From Austwickia sp040006675 (lineage in GTDB: Bacteria; Actinomycetota; Actinomycetes; Actinomycetales; Dermatophilaceae), in NCBI GenBank assembly GCA_040006675.1, contig JBDTWM010000071.1:1-14468 (forward strand): a stretch of 14,468 nt of DNA, read 5' to 3'. The position numbers and the translations under genes were made by a program. The notes beneath the pieces were generated by a model that saw only the letters and a list, made by a program, of their open reading frames with translations, was not told where the DNA came from and made no database searches. Every line of letters begins with the position of its first letter. Position 1 is the first letter of the stretch. Below are positions 6,896-13,979 of this stretch, in pieces.

Positions 6896-7488
6896 CGCGT
6901 GCTGGGCGATGAGGTGACGTAGTTCTCCTGCTCGGCACTGAACGGCTTGGCGGGCGCGGCGAACTCCAGCGTCTTGCCGTCACTGGTGCGCAGGGTGACC
7001 GTGACGGTCGTCCCCGCGGGGATCGGCTTCGTCATCTGCAGCACCATGATGTGGTCCCCGCCCGGCTCCAGATCCCGGGTCTGGCCGGCGGCGATCGTGA
7101 AGCCGTTGTCGACCTTGCGCATCACCTTCTGGCCATCGACGCTGACGGTTTCGTGCAATTCGGTCATGGTGGAGGCATCTGTGGTAGCGCTGACGATCCG
7201 CACGTCTTTGTCGGTCGTGTTCTTGATATTGCCAAACACACCCGTCATCTTCATGGCCGCGACGTCAGGCACGGCGCGCGCCCAGGCGTTGCCCGCCTCG
7301 AGGCCCGCGTCGCTCGTGAGCGAACTGGCCGCCGACGTGCCCGCGTCTACCGCCTTGCTCGCGGCGGAACTCACCGCGTCGCCAGCCTGAGAAGCCGACG
7401 CCTTGACCTCGTCGGTGTTGCTGCCACACCCGGCGAGCAGGACGCATACGGTGGCGGCGAGCAACGCGGCGGGGATTCGAGACGTCAT
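6892..7488 (-). CDS. PCu(A)C-type copper chaperone lipoprotein
   Basis: 198 residues. N-terminal signal peptide MTSRIPAALLAATVCVLLAGC with an LAGC lipobox, so a lipid-anchored surface protein. An Ala/Ser-rich linker follows, then a PCu(A)C domain: WARAVPD, MTGVFGNIKNTTDKD, a Met/His site ELHETV...KVM, and GGDHIMVL, giving the H...M...HxM copper(I) ligand pattern. Such proteins pass Cu(I) to exported cuproenzymes such as cytochrome oxidase. ATG at 7488 is preferred (GGAA about 7 nt upstream); an ATG at 7500 would add four residues, and earlier starts add sequence without signal character. Its stop overlaps the DyP start, so the two are one operon. Confidence 0.9.
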   Translation of the reverse strand: MTSRIPAALLAATVCVLLAGCGSNTDEVKASASQAGDAVSSAASKAVDAGTSAASSLTSDAGLEAGNAWARAVPDVAAMKMTGVFGNIKNTTDKDVRIVSATTDASTMTELHETVSVDGQKVMRKVDNGFTIAAGQTRDLEPGGDHIMVLQMTKPIPAGTTVTVTLRTSDGKTLEFAAPAKPFSAEQENYVTSSPSTR

Positions 7489-7579
7489 GTCGATTTCCAT
7501 TCTCAAGCTGGGACACCCGGCACGTGGATACCGTGGCAACTGCGGCGAGCGGTCGGCTCGACGGGCTCGCGGTCCGTCC

Positions 7580-7594
7580 ACTCTAAACAGTCAA
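7580..7594 (-). promoter_or_regulatory. Candidate promoter of the copper-chaperone/DyP operon
   Basis: On the minus strand TAGAGT (7585-7580) fits the actinobacterial -10 consensus TANNNT and lies about 90 nt before the chaperone start. A TTGACT (7594-7589) lies only 3 nt ahead of it, too close to be its -35, so the match is weak. The rest of the 156-nt gap (7489-7644) holds no gene that I can support. Confidence 0.3.
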
Positions 7595-7644
7595 CCGTTC
7601 GGCGCAGGCTCAGGCGCTGCGTCGACCGCTGATCGTGACGGTCA

Positions 7645-8610
7645 TCACGTTGGCGGAGTCGCCTCGGACAGGTGGAGGCCGGGAAACGCCTGCAGCGGGA
7701 CGCCCAGGGTTCGGGCGAGGTTCTCCGCAAGGGCGGCCCACCGGAGCAGGGTGACCAACGCCTCGGTGTTGCCGACGGCGGCCGGACCTCCCGCGATCAC
7801 GGCGGCGGAGAAGCCCTGGAGGCACGTGACCGCGAGCCGTGTCGCGGCCACGGCATCGGGGACGGGGAAGGGGAGGTCGTAGCCGAGCGCGGCCGACGCT
7901 GCGGCGCCACCGGGCAGAACCTCCAGCGCGCGCCGCGTCTCTTCGGCCGCTCTCAGCGCATCGGCTACCGGTGAGGGATCGGCGCCCCCGCGGGCCGCCG
8001 CGACCTGGAGCCCGTACTCCGTCGAGCGCGCGGCGGCGAGGAGACGCGCCGCCTCGGCGGGTGTGGCGCAGGCGGGATCAGGCCATGCGGCCAGCGAAAC
8101 GCCGACGAGCGGCGCGGCGACGACGCGCTGGGTGCGCACCGACAGCACGAGCGCCACCTCCTCGCCTGGGACGTGGGAGAGCGCCTGCCGGCCCTCGACG
8201 TCCAGCCCGAGGGATTCGCCCTGCGCCAGCGACGTGACCGGCGCGGGAGTCGTCCCCGTCGCGGACTCAGGCAGCCGGATCCGATCGTCGGGGTCTTCTC
8301 CCAGTTCGCGAACCCGGGCGGCCAGCACGCCCTCTTGCGTCGCGTGGAGCGCCGCAAGGGATGCGGACAGGCCGGCGAGGTTGCCCTCCCGCAGGGCCGC
8401 GCACGCAGCGCGGGCCCGGCGGACGAGGCGCAGCTCGTCGGCCACCGCGGAGGCTCGGGGATCGACGGTACGGGTCGGAATGAGAGGGAGACGTGGAGCG
8501 TCGTCCTCCAGGTGTCCACCACAGCCGCACAGCGTCACCGCGCCGAGCGCGCCGAGCGCACCGAGCATCGTTCGCCGCGTCGGTCCGTGGTCGGTCGGCG
8601 AAAGAGGCAC
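7645..8610 (-). CDS. Ferritin-like (DUF4439) Tat lipoprotein
   Basis: 321 residues from GTG at 8610. The N-terminus has twin-arginine TRRTML followed by ALGALGAVTLCGC, so a Tat lipoprotein is predicted. The middle is helical and Ala/Arg-rich. The last 130 residues match DUF4439, a ferritin-like four-helix fold: STEYGLQVAA, GYDLPFPVPDAVAATRLAVTCLQ and a closing LGVPLQAFPGL. The function of this family is unknown; it commonly lies next to rimP in actinobacteria, as here, and is transcribed divergently from it. The usual His/Arg/Asp cluster of the second ferritin-like helix appears replaced by ETRRAL, so metal binding is doubtful. No start has a clear SD: GTG 8682 and ATG 8673 are alternatives that would put extra basic residues before the signal. 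Confidence 0.75.
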   Translation of the reverse strand: MPLSPTDHGPTRRTMLGALGALGAVTLCGCGGHLEDDAPRLPLIPTRTVDPRASAVADELRLVRRARAACAALREGNLAGLSASLAALHATQEGVLAARVRELGEDPDDRIRLPESATGTTPAPVTSLAQGESLGLDVEGRQALSHVPGEEVALVLSVRTQRVVAAPLVGVSLAAWPDPACATPAEAARLLAAARSTEYGLQVAAARGGADPSPVADALRAAEETRRALEVLPGGAAASAALGYDLPFPVPDAVAATRLAVTCLQGFSAAVIAGGPAAVGNTEALVTLLRWAALAENLARTLGVPLQAFPGLHLSEATPPT

Positions 8611-8687
8611 GGCCGCATCATGACACCGCCTCGCCCACCGACGGCGCTGGGACTGGGCGCGTCGCGGGAGCATGCGTGGCACCGGGA

Positions 8688-8693
8688 TACAGT
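8688..8693 (+). promoter_or_regulatory. Candidate -10 box of the rimP-nusA-infB operon
   Basis: TACAGT fits the actinobacterial TANNNT consensus and would start transcription about 55-60 nt before rimP. No good -35 box is visible 16-18 bp upstream. The site lies in the divergent region between the DUF4439 gene and rimP (8611-8756). Confidence 0.4.
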
Positions 8694-8756
8694 GGGCGGG
8701 GGGTTCAGGCGCCGGTGGCGCCCACCGCCGTACTCAAGAAGAGCAGGAGGGTCACC

Positions 8757-9293
8757 ATGACCGGCGTCGATCGCGCGGCGGAGGTGACCGGGCTCGCGGC
8801 GAAGGCGTTGACCGGGACAGGATTCCTGGTGGAAGACGTGACGATCACCCCCTCCGGTCGTCGCCGTGTCCTGCGGATCGCGGTCGACCGGGAGCTGGGC
8901 GCCCTGGCCCCGGATGACCACGACACCCCCGTACCGCCGCTGAGCCTCGACGAGGTCGCCGCCGCCGCGCGCGCGATCTCGGCCGCCCTGGACGAGGCTG
9001 ACGCCCTCGGAGAGGCGTCCTACGTGCTGGAAGTGTCATCACCTGGCGTGGGGCGGCCACTCAGCCAGCCCCGCCACTTCCGCCGCAACGTGGGACGGAT
9101 CGTGCAGCTGCGGCTGACCGACGGCTCGGAGCGCACCGGGCGCTTGACCTCCGCCGCGCCTGAGCACGTGTCGCTCATGGCCACCGAAGGGAATACCGAG
9201 TCGGCCGCGACCTGGATCCCGCTGACCGACATCGCGCGGGCTCGCGTGCTCGTGGACTTCGCCGCCGCGCAGACCGACGACGAGGAGAACTGA
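8757..9293 (+). CDS. rimP: Ribosome maturation factor RimP
   Basis: 178 residues. RimP helps mature the 30S subunit, acting on free pre-30S particles in the cytoplasm. Family marks: GFLVEDVTITPSGRRRVLRIAVDRE at the N-terminus, LSLDEVAAAARAISAALDE, YVLEVSSPGVGRPL (the conserved vSSPGl.rpL) and a C-terminal SH3-like domain with GRIVQLRL and IPLTDIARARV. Start chosen at ATG 8757, with AGGAGG 6 nt upstream. First gene of the translation operon; its TGA overlaps the nusA ATG by one base (TGATG). Typical actinobacterial length with an insert (LAPDDHDTPVPP) between the first strands. Confidence 0.96.
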   Translation: MTGVDRAAEVTGLAAKALTGTGFLVEDVTITPSGRRRVLRIAVDRELGALAPDDHDTPVPPLSLDEVAAAARAISAALDEADALGEASYVLEVSSPGVGRPLSQPRHFRRNVGRIVQLRLTDGSERTGRLTSAAPEHVSLMATEGNTESAATWIPLTDIARARVLVDFAAAQTDDEEN

Positions 9294-10396
9294 TGGACAT
9301 CGACCTGGCAGCGCTGCGGGCGCTCGAACGCGAGCGGGATATCTCGCTGGGCATCATCATTCCCGCCATCGAGCAGGCGCTGCTCTTGGCGTACCACCGC
9401 ACCGAGGGCGCCTATCGCACGGCACGCGTCGACCTCGACCGCAAGACGGGCCACGTCGTGGTGTGGGCGCGCGAGGAGGCGCCGATCCTGGACGACGGGA
9501 CCCGAGGTGAGACGGGTCCTGAGTTCGACGACACGCCTGCCGACTTCGGGCGGGTGGCCGCGGCCACGGCCCGCCAGGTGATCGTCCAGCGCATGCGCGA
9601 GTTGGAGGACGAGGCGGTCCTCGGCGACTTCCGCGGGCGGGAAGGCGACATCATCACCGGCGTCGTCCAGCAGAGCCAGGGCCGGGGCGTGCTCGTCGAC
9701 TTCGGTACGGTCGAGGGACTCCTCCCGCAGGCGGAGCAGGTGCCGGGGGAGAGGTACGCGCATGGGGACCGGCTCCGCTGCTTCGTGGTGAGCGTTCGGC
9801 GCGGCCCCAGCGGTCCGCAGATCGGGCTGTCGCGGACCCACCCCCATCTCGTGCGCAAGCTCTTCGCCTTGGAGGTGCCGGAGATCGCGGACGGCACCGT
9901 CGAGATCGCGGCCCTCGCGCGCGAGGCCGGGCACCGGACCAAGGTCGCCGTGCACGCCAAGAAGCCTGGCGTGAACGCCAAAGGCGCATGCATCGGACCC
10001 ATGGGGGCCCGTGTCCGGGCCGTGATGGCTGAGCTGCACGGCGAGAAGATCGACATCGTCGACTACAGCCCCGATCCGGCCGAGTTCGTCGCCGCGGCGC
10101 TGTCTCCCGCCCGCGTGTCCTCGGTGGACATCGTCGACGAAAAGCTGCGCTCGGCACGGGTCGTCGTCCCGGACTATCAGCTGTCCCTCGCGATCGGCAA
10201 GGAGGGCCAGAACGCCAGGCTGGCAGCGAAGCTGACCGGTTGGCGCATCGACATCCACCCGGACACCCCCGGTTTCGGTGGTGAGGCACGCGGGGCGGCG
10301 AGGCAGGGCCAGGGGGGCGACGGCACGCGCGGGACGGGTGTTCAACCCGGGAGTGATACCGCTGGGGGATCGCACCCGCCAGGTAGGTCCAGCTGA
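9293..10396 (+). CDS. nusA: Transcription termination/antitermination factor NusA
   Basis: 367 residues. NusA binds RNA polymerase and nascent RNA and modulates pausing, termination and rRNA antitermination. Domains in order: N-terminal RNA polymerase-binding region (1-114, MDIDLAALRALERE), S1 domain (about 115-182, GDIITGVVQQSQGRGVLVDFG), KH1 (about 183-255 with GACIGPMGARV) and KH2 (about 270-325 with LAIGKEGQNARLAAKLTGW). It lacks the C-terminal acidic repeats of E. coli NusA and ends in a roughly 40-residue Gly/Arg/Ser-rich tail. GAGGAG precedes the ATG by 6 nt and the gene overlaps rimP by one base, so the two are likely translationally coupled. Confidence 0.97.
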   Translation: MDIDLAALRALERERDISLGIIIPAIEQALLLAYHRTEGAYRTARVDLDRKTGHVVVWAREEAPILDDGTRGETGPEFDDTPADFGRVAAATARQVIVQRMRELEDEAVLGDFRGREGDIITGVVQQSQGRGVLVDFGTVEGLLPQAEQVPGERYAHGDRLRCFVVSVRRGPSGPQIGLSRTHPHLVRKLFALEVPEIADGTVEIAALAREAGHRTKVAVHAKKPGVNAKGACIGPMGARVRAVMAELHGEKIDIVDYSPDPAEFVAAALSPARVSSVDIVDEKLRSARVVVPDYQLSLAIGKEGQNARLAAKLTGWRIDIHPDTPGFGGEARGAARQGQGGDGTRGTGVQPGSDTAGGSHPPGRSS

Positions 10397-10410
10397 ACGG
10401 AGACGCTAAG

Positions 10411-10692
10411 ATGGTTCTGGCCGTTACCGCCGGGCCGGTACGCATGTGCGTCGGGTGCCGCGGGCGCGGGATACGGTCACAACTCCTGCGATTCGTCGCG
10501 GTCCACAGCTCGGACGGCTTCGTCCTGGCGCTGGATTCGCAGCGGAGCATGCCGGGCCGCGGTGCATGGTTGCACCCGGACCTGGATTGTTTAGATCTCG
10601 CCGTGCGCCGCCGGGCGTTCGGGCGCGCCCTTCGGGTCGCGCTCTTCCTCGATCCGGTGGAGGTGCGAGCGCAGGTCGCGCGGGTCGTCTAG
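10411..10692 (+). CDS. ylxR: YlxR family RNA-binding protein (DUF448)
   Basis: 93 residues. Matches the YlxR family with GPVRMCVGCRGRGIRSQLLRF (the usual P.R.CvgCr....k..LlR), then PGRGAWLHPDLDCLDLAVRRRAFGRAL. The C..C pair and PGRGa motif are intact. YlxR proteins are small nucleic-acid-binding proteins encoded between nusA and infB in Gram-positive bacteria; a role in gene regulation and RNase P modulation has been proposed. ATG at 10411 has GGAG 8 nt upstream; an ATG at codon 12 would leave the CVGC motif but cut off the P.R motif. Starts 14 nt after nusA, the same operon. Confidence 0.93.
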   Translation: MVLAVTAGPVRMCVGCRGRGIRSQLLRFVAVHSSDGFVLALDSQRSMPGRGAWLHPDLDCLDLAVRRRAFGRALRVALFLDPVEVRAQVARVV

Positions 10693-10824
10693 GCAGCACG
10701 AACCACGAGAACCGAAAGCGGGTTTGACGCTGATGAGCACGCGATGAGTACTCAGCAATGAGCGCCCCCCAGCAGTAACCCATGGTTCGGCGTCGCCTCG
10801 ACCCGGGCCATAGTGAGGAGAGAA
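10693..10824 (+). promoter_or_regulatory. Structured infB leader with ATGAG repeats
   Basis: A 132-nt spacer with no credible gene. It has ACCGAAAGCGGGTT (a small CCG-AAAG-CGG hairpin), then ATGAG at 10733, 10744 and 10758; the first two copies are 11 nt apart within TGATGAGCACG / CGATGAGTACT. A hairpin follows at 10782-10811, and the SD AGGAG at 10816-10820. I recall a very similar ATGAG-YAC repeat block before infB in Streptomyces, so this looks conserved. TTTGACG at 10723-10729 might be part of a promoter but no good -10 follows. Role (attenuation, autoregulation or a promoter region) is unknown. Confidence 0.55.
10782..10811 (+). promoter_or_regulatory. Hairpin just upstream of the infB SD site
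   Basis: ATGGTTCGG (10782-10790) pairs with CCGGGCCAT (10803-10811) with two G-U wobbles, enclosing GTCG (10792-10795) paired with CGAC (10799-10802). The result is a 13-bp stem with one bulged C and a 3-nt loop. It ends 4 nt before AGGAG, where it could affect access to the ribosome site. Confidence 0.6.
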
Positions 10825-13800
10825 GTGGCTAAGGTCCGGGTCTACGAGCTCGCTAAAGAGCTCGGAGTCGAGAGCAAGGTGCTGCTCGAGCACTTGAAGT
10901 CCACCGGCGAGTTCGTCCGTTCGGCGAGTTCGACCATTGAGCCCCCCGTCGTCCGCAAGCTCCGCGAGAGCTTCAGCTCCGACGTGGCCGCAGGCAAGGT
11001 CAAGGGCACCAAGCCCGGCCCGGCCGCGGGTGCCCCGAAGACGGCGACGCAGGCCAAGGCGCCTGCGGCCGCGTCTCCCGCGGCGGCGGGGCCGAAGCCG
11101 GGTGGACCGCGCCCCGGGCCGGCACGCAGCACGCCCGGGCCCGCCGCGGAGGCGCCCGCCCCTGCGATTCCGGCCACCCCGGCGGCTGCGGCTTCCACGC
11201 CAGCCGCGCCGGCGGCTGCCGCTGCGACGCCGGCCGCCCCCGCGCCCGCCGCTGCGACTCCCGCCGCGCCGGCGGCTGCCAGGTCACCGTTCGAGCCCGA
11301 TGCGCAGCTTCCGGCGCCCGGTAAGCCCGCCGCACCCGCACCCGCACCCGCACCCGGCGAAGCGCGTCCGTCGGGCGACTCAGCCGCCCCCGCGCGGCCC
11401 GACCCGGGCCCGCACCCTTCCGCGCCCCGCGCCGGTGGTGGCGCGCCGCGTCCCGGTCCGCGTCCGGGCGCCTCGCGCCCCGGCAACAACCCGTTCGCGC
11501 CGAGCCAGGGGATGCGAAGCGGCCGTGAGCCCGCGCCGCGACCCGGAAACAACCCCTTCGCGGACCGGCAGGGCATGCCCCGACCCGGTACCCCACGCAC
11601 CGGTGCCGCCGGCGCGGCGGGACCGCGCCCCGGTGCCCCTCGTCCCGGCGCTGCTGGTACGGGCGGTCCCCGTCCAGGAGCTCCGCGGCCTGGCGGGATG
11701 CGGCCGAATCCGGGCATGATGCCCGACCGCGCCGCCGTACCCCGTCCCGGCGAGCGGCCGACGCGCTCCGGACGTCCTGGTGCTGGCGCGGCTCGACCCG
11801 GTGGCGGTGGGTTCAGCGGGCGTCCCGGCGGTGGTGGTCGTCCGGGCGGACCTGGGGGCCGCGGCGGGACGCAGGGCGCGTTCGGTCGTGGAGGCGGTCG
11901 CAACAAGCAGCGCAAGTCGCGTCGCGCGAAGCGGCAAGAGTTCGAGCAGATGCAGGCACCCACCATCGGTGGCGTCAGCGTCCCGCGCGGTGACGGCTCG
12001 ACCGTCATTCGGGTGCGCCGCGGCTCGTCCCTGAGCGACTTCGCCGACAAGATCAACGCGAACCCGGCGAGCCTGGTGACGGTCCTGTTCCACCTCGGTG
12101 AGATGGCCACTGCTACCCAGTCGCTCGACGAGGATACGTTCAAGCTGCTCGGCGCCGAACTCGGATACGCCATCCAGGTCGTCTCACCGGAGGACGAGGA
12201 GCGCGAGCTCTTCGAGTCCTTCGGCATCGACCTGGAGGCCGAGGCCGAAGATGAGGACGAGTCGCTGCTGGAACCGCGTCCTCCGGTTGTCACGGTCATG
12301 GGTCACGTCGACCACGGCAAGACGAAGCTCCTCGACGCGATTCGGCACGCCAACGTGATCGAGACGGAGGCGGGCGGGATCACACAGCACATCGGCGCGT
12401 ACCAGATCACCACCACCCACGAGGGCGTGCAGCGGCCGATCACGTTCATCGACACGCCGGGCCACGAGGCGTTCACCGCCATGCGTGCGCGCGGCGCCAA
12501 GGTGACCGACATCGCGATTCTCGTGGTGGCCGCTGATGACGGCGTCATGCCGCAGACGATCGAGGCTCTCAACCACGCGCAGGCGGCGGATGTGCCGATC
12601 GTGGTCGCGGTCAACAAGATCGATGTCGAGGCGGCCAACCCATCAAAGATCCGCCAGCAGCTCACCGAGTACAACCTGATCGCCGAGGAGTACGGCGGCG
12701 ACACGATGTTCGTCGACGTGTCGGCCAAGCAGCGGCTCAACATCGACGAGCTGCTCGACGCGGTCATCCTGACGGCGGACGCGGCCCTCGACCTGCGGGC
12801 CAACCCTGACAAGGCCGCACGCGGCGTCGCGATCGAGGCCAACCTCGACCGGGGCCGCGGCGCCACCGCGACGGTGTTGGTCGAGTCGGGCACGCTATGC
12901 GTCGGTGACTCGATCGTGGCGGGCTCCGCGCACGGACGTGTGCGGGCGATGTTGGACGAGCACGGCAACCACCTCGACGTGGCGCTGCCGTCGCGCCCGG
13001 TGCAGGTGCTCGGCTTCTCAAGCGTGCCGCGTGCGGGCGACACCTTCATCGTGGCCTCTGACGACCGCACGGCCCGACAGATCGCGGAGAAGCGCGAAGC
13101 TGCGGACCGGCAGGCGTCGCTGGCGAAGGCGCGCAAGCGGATCAGCCTGGAGGATCTCAACGAGGCGCTGGCGGCCGGCAAGGTCGAGACGCTCAACTTG
13201 ATCCTCAAGGGCGACGTCTCCGGTTCGGTGGAGGCCCTGGAGGACGCGCTGTTGCAGATCGACGTCGGCGACGAGGTCGATCTGCGGATCATCGACCGCG
13301 GTGTCGGCGCGATCACGATGAACAACATCAACCTCGCGATGGCATCCAGCGCGGTGATCATCGGCTTCAACGTGCGGGCCGAGGGGCAAAACGCGGAATA
13401 TGCCGATCGCGAGGGCGTCGAGATTCGCTATTACTCGGTCATCTACCAGGCGATCGAGGAGCTCGAGGCGGCGCTGAAGGGCATGCTCAAGCCCGAGTTC
13501 GAAGAGCATCAGCTGGGCACCGCCGAAATCCGCGAAATCTTCCGCAGCAGCAAATTCGGCAATATCGCCGGATCCTTGGTGCGCAGCGGCGAGATGAGGC
13601 GTGGCGCCAGGGCTCGGATTACGCGAAACGGAGTGGTCATCACCGAAAACCTCGAGATCGCGGGACTGCGGCGGTTCAAGGACGATGTCACTGAGGTCCG
13701 TGATGGCTATGAGTGCGGCATCAACCTGGGCTCGTTCAACGACCTGCAGATCGACGACCTCGTCACGACCTACGAGATGCGCGAGAAGCCACGCACCTGA
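10825..13800 (+). CDS. infB: Translation initiation factor IF-2
   Basis: 991 residues. IF-2 is the GTPase that brings fMet-tRNA to the 30S subunit and promotes joining of the 50S. GTG at 10825 chosen: AGGAG lies 4 nt upstream and the protein then starts with AKVRVYELAKELGV, the standard actinobacterial N-terminus; a GTG at 10813 would place the SD inside the gene. Domains: IF2_N helices (1-55), a very long Pro/Ala/Gly/Arg-rich disordered region (about 56-355), a basic stretch RNKQRKSRRAKRQEFEQM, a second IF2_N-like domain, then the G domain: GHVDHGKT 493-500, GGITQHIGAY, DTPGHE 543-548, NKID 597-600, SAK 633-635. Domains II-IV follow to the C-terminus. All GTPase motifs are intact. Confidence 0.98.
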   Translation: MAKVRVYELAKELGVESKVLLEHLKSTGEFVRSASSTIEPPVVRKLRESFSSDVAAGKVKGTKPGPAAGAPKTATQAKAPAAASPAAAGPKPGGPRPGPARSTPGPAAEAPAPAIPATPAAAASTPAAPAAAAATPAAPAPAAATPAAPAAARSPFEPDAQLPAPGKPAAPAPAPAPGEARPSGDSAAPARPDPGPHPSAPRAGGGAPRPGPRPGASRPGNNPFAPSQGMRSGREPAPRPGNNPFADRQGMPRPGTPRTGAAGAAGPRPGAPRPGAAGTGGPRPGAPRPGGMRPNPGMMPDRAAVPRPGERPTRSGRPGAGAARPGGGGFSGRPGGGGRPGGPGGRGGTQGAFGRGGGRNKQRKSRRAKRQEFEQMQAPTIGGVSVPRGDGSTVIRVRRGSSLSDFADKINANPASLVTVLFHLGEMATATQSLDEDTFKLLGAELGYAIQVVSPEDEERELFESFGIDLEAEAEDEDESLLEPRPPVVTVMGHVDHGKTKLLDAIRHANVIETEAGGITQHIGAYQITTTHEGVQRPITFIDTPGHEAFTAMRARGAKVTDIAILVVAADDGVMPQTIEALNHAQAADVPIVVAVNKIDVEAANPSKIRQQLTEYNLIAEEYGGDTMFVDVSAKQRLNIDELLDAVILTADAALDLRANPDKAARGVAIEANLDRGRGATATVLVESGTLCVGDSIVAGSAHGRVRAMLDEHGNHLDVALPSRPVQVLGFSSVPRAGDTFIVASDDRTARQIAEKREAADRQASLAKARKRISLEDLNEALAAGKVETLNLILKGDVSGSVEALEDALLQIDVGDEVDLRIIDRGVGAITMNNINLAMASSAVIIGFNVRAEGQNAEYADREGVEIRYYSVIYQAIEELEAALKGMLKPEFEEHQLGTAEIREIFRSSKFGNIAGSLVRSGEMRRGARARITRNGVVITENLEIAGLRRFKDDVTEVRDGYECGINLGSFNDLQIDDLVTTYEMREKPRT
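11191..11354 (+). repeat. Ala/Pro-coding repeats in infB
   Basis: The 18-mer GCCGCGCCGGCGGCTGCC occurs at 11203-11220 and 11263-11280, exactly 60 nt apart, inside imperfect repeats coding for ATPAAPAAA. A hexamer CGCACC is repeated four times at 11331-11354 (AP)n. Further on, RPGNNPFA recurs at residues 218 and 239 of IF-2. These are likely to vary in length between strains by slippage. Confidence 0.7.
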
Positions 13801-13837
13801 CGAAGCGCGCAGCACAGAAGTTGGAGCCCCGACCAAA

Positions 13838-13866
13838 CGCGCGTCCGGCCCCGAGCGGGACGTGCG
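13838..13866 (+). promoter_or_regulatory. Stem-loop in the infB-rbfA spacer
   Basis: CGCGCGTCC (13838-13846) pairs with GGACGTGCG (13858-13866), 9 bp with one G-U pair and an 11-nt loop. It is flanked by GTTGGA (13820-13825) and TCCAAC (13879-13884), which could pair outside it. It sits 38 nt after the infB stop. Confidence 0.4.
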
Positions 13867-13923
13867 GCAGGTGCGAGTTCCAACACGCGTGAGGACGGCC
13901 GGCGAGGCCTCGAACCACGGGCC

Positions 13924-13954
13924 GCGGCCCCGCGACACGACGTCGCGGGGCCGC
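13924..13954 (+). terminator. Strong hairpin between infB and rbfA
   Basis: GCGGCCCCGCGAC (13924-13936) and GTCGCGGGGCCGC (13942-13954) form a perfect 13-bp stem with a 5-nt loop. No T-run follows and rbfA starts 25 nt later, so it may be a partial terminator, an attenuator or an mRNA-processing/stability element rather than the end of the operon. Confidence 0.65.
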
Positions 13955-13979
13955 ACCTACGAGCGAAAGGACATGAGCC

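Noticed and set aside
9020..10375. 451-codon antisense frame over rimP-nusA
   Set aside because: A shadow of nusA; no homology features and it would run against a well-supported operon.
10733..10772. Short leader peptide starting at one of the ATGAG repeats
   Set aside because: The ATGs have no SD in front and give only short frames without attenuator-like codon runs; a structural or repeat-based role fits better.
10842..12299. 485-codon antisense frame in infB
   Set aside because: It arises from the Pro/Ala/Gly repeats read backwards and has no SD or recognisable domain.
13018..13956. 312-codon antisense frame over the infB 3' end and spacer
   Set aside because: Complement of conserved IF-2 domains and of the hairpin spacer; nothing supports expression.
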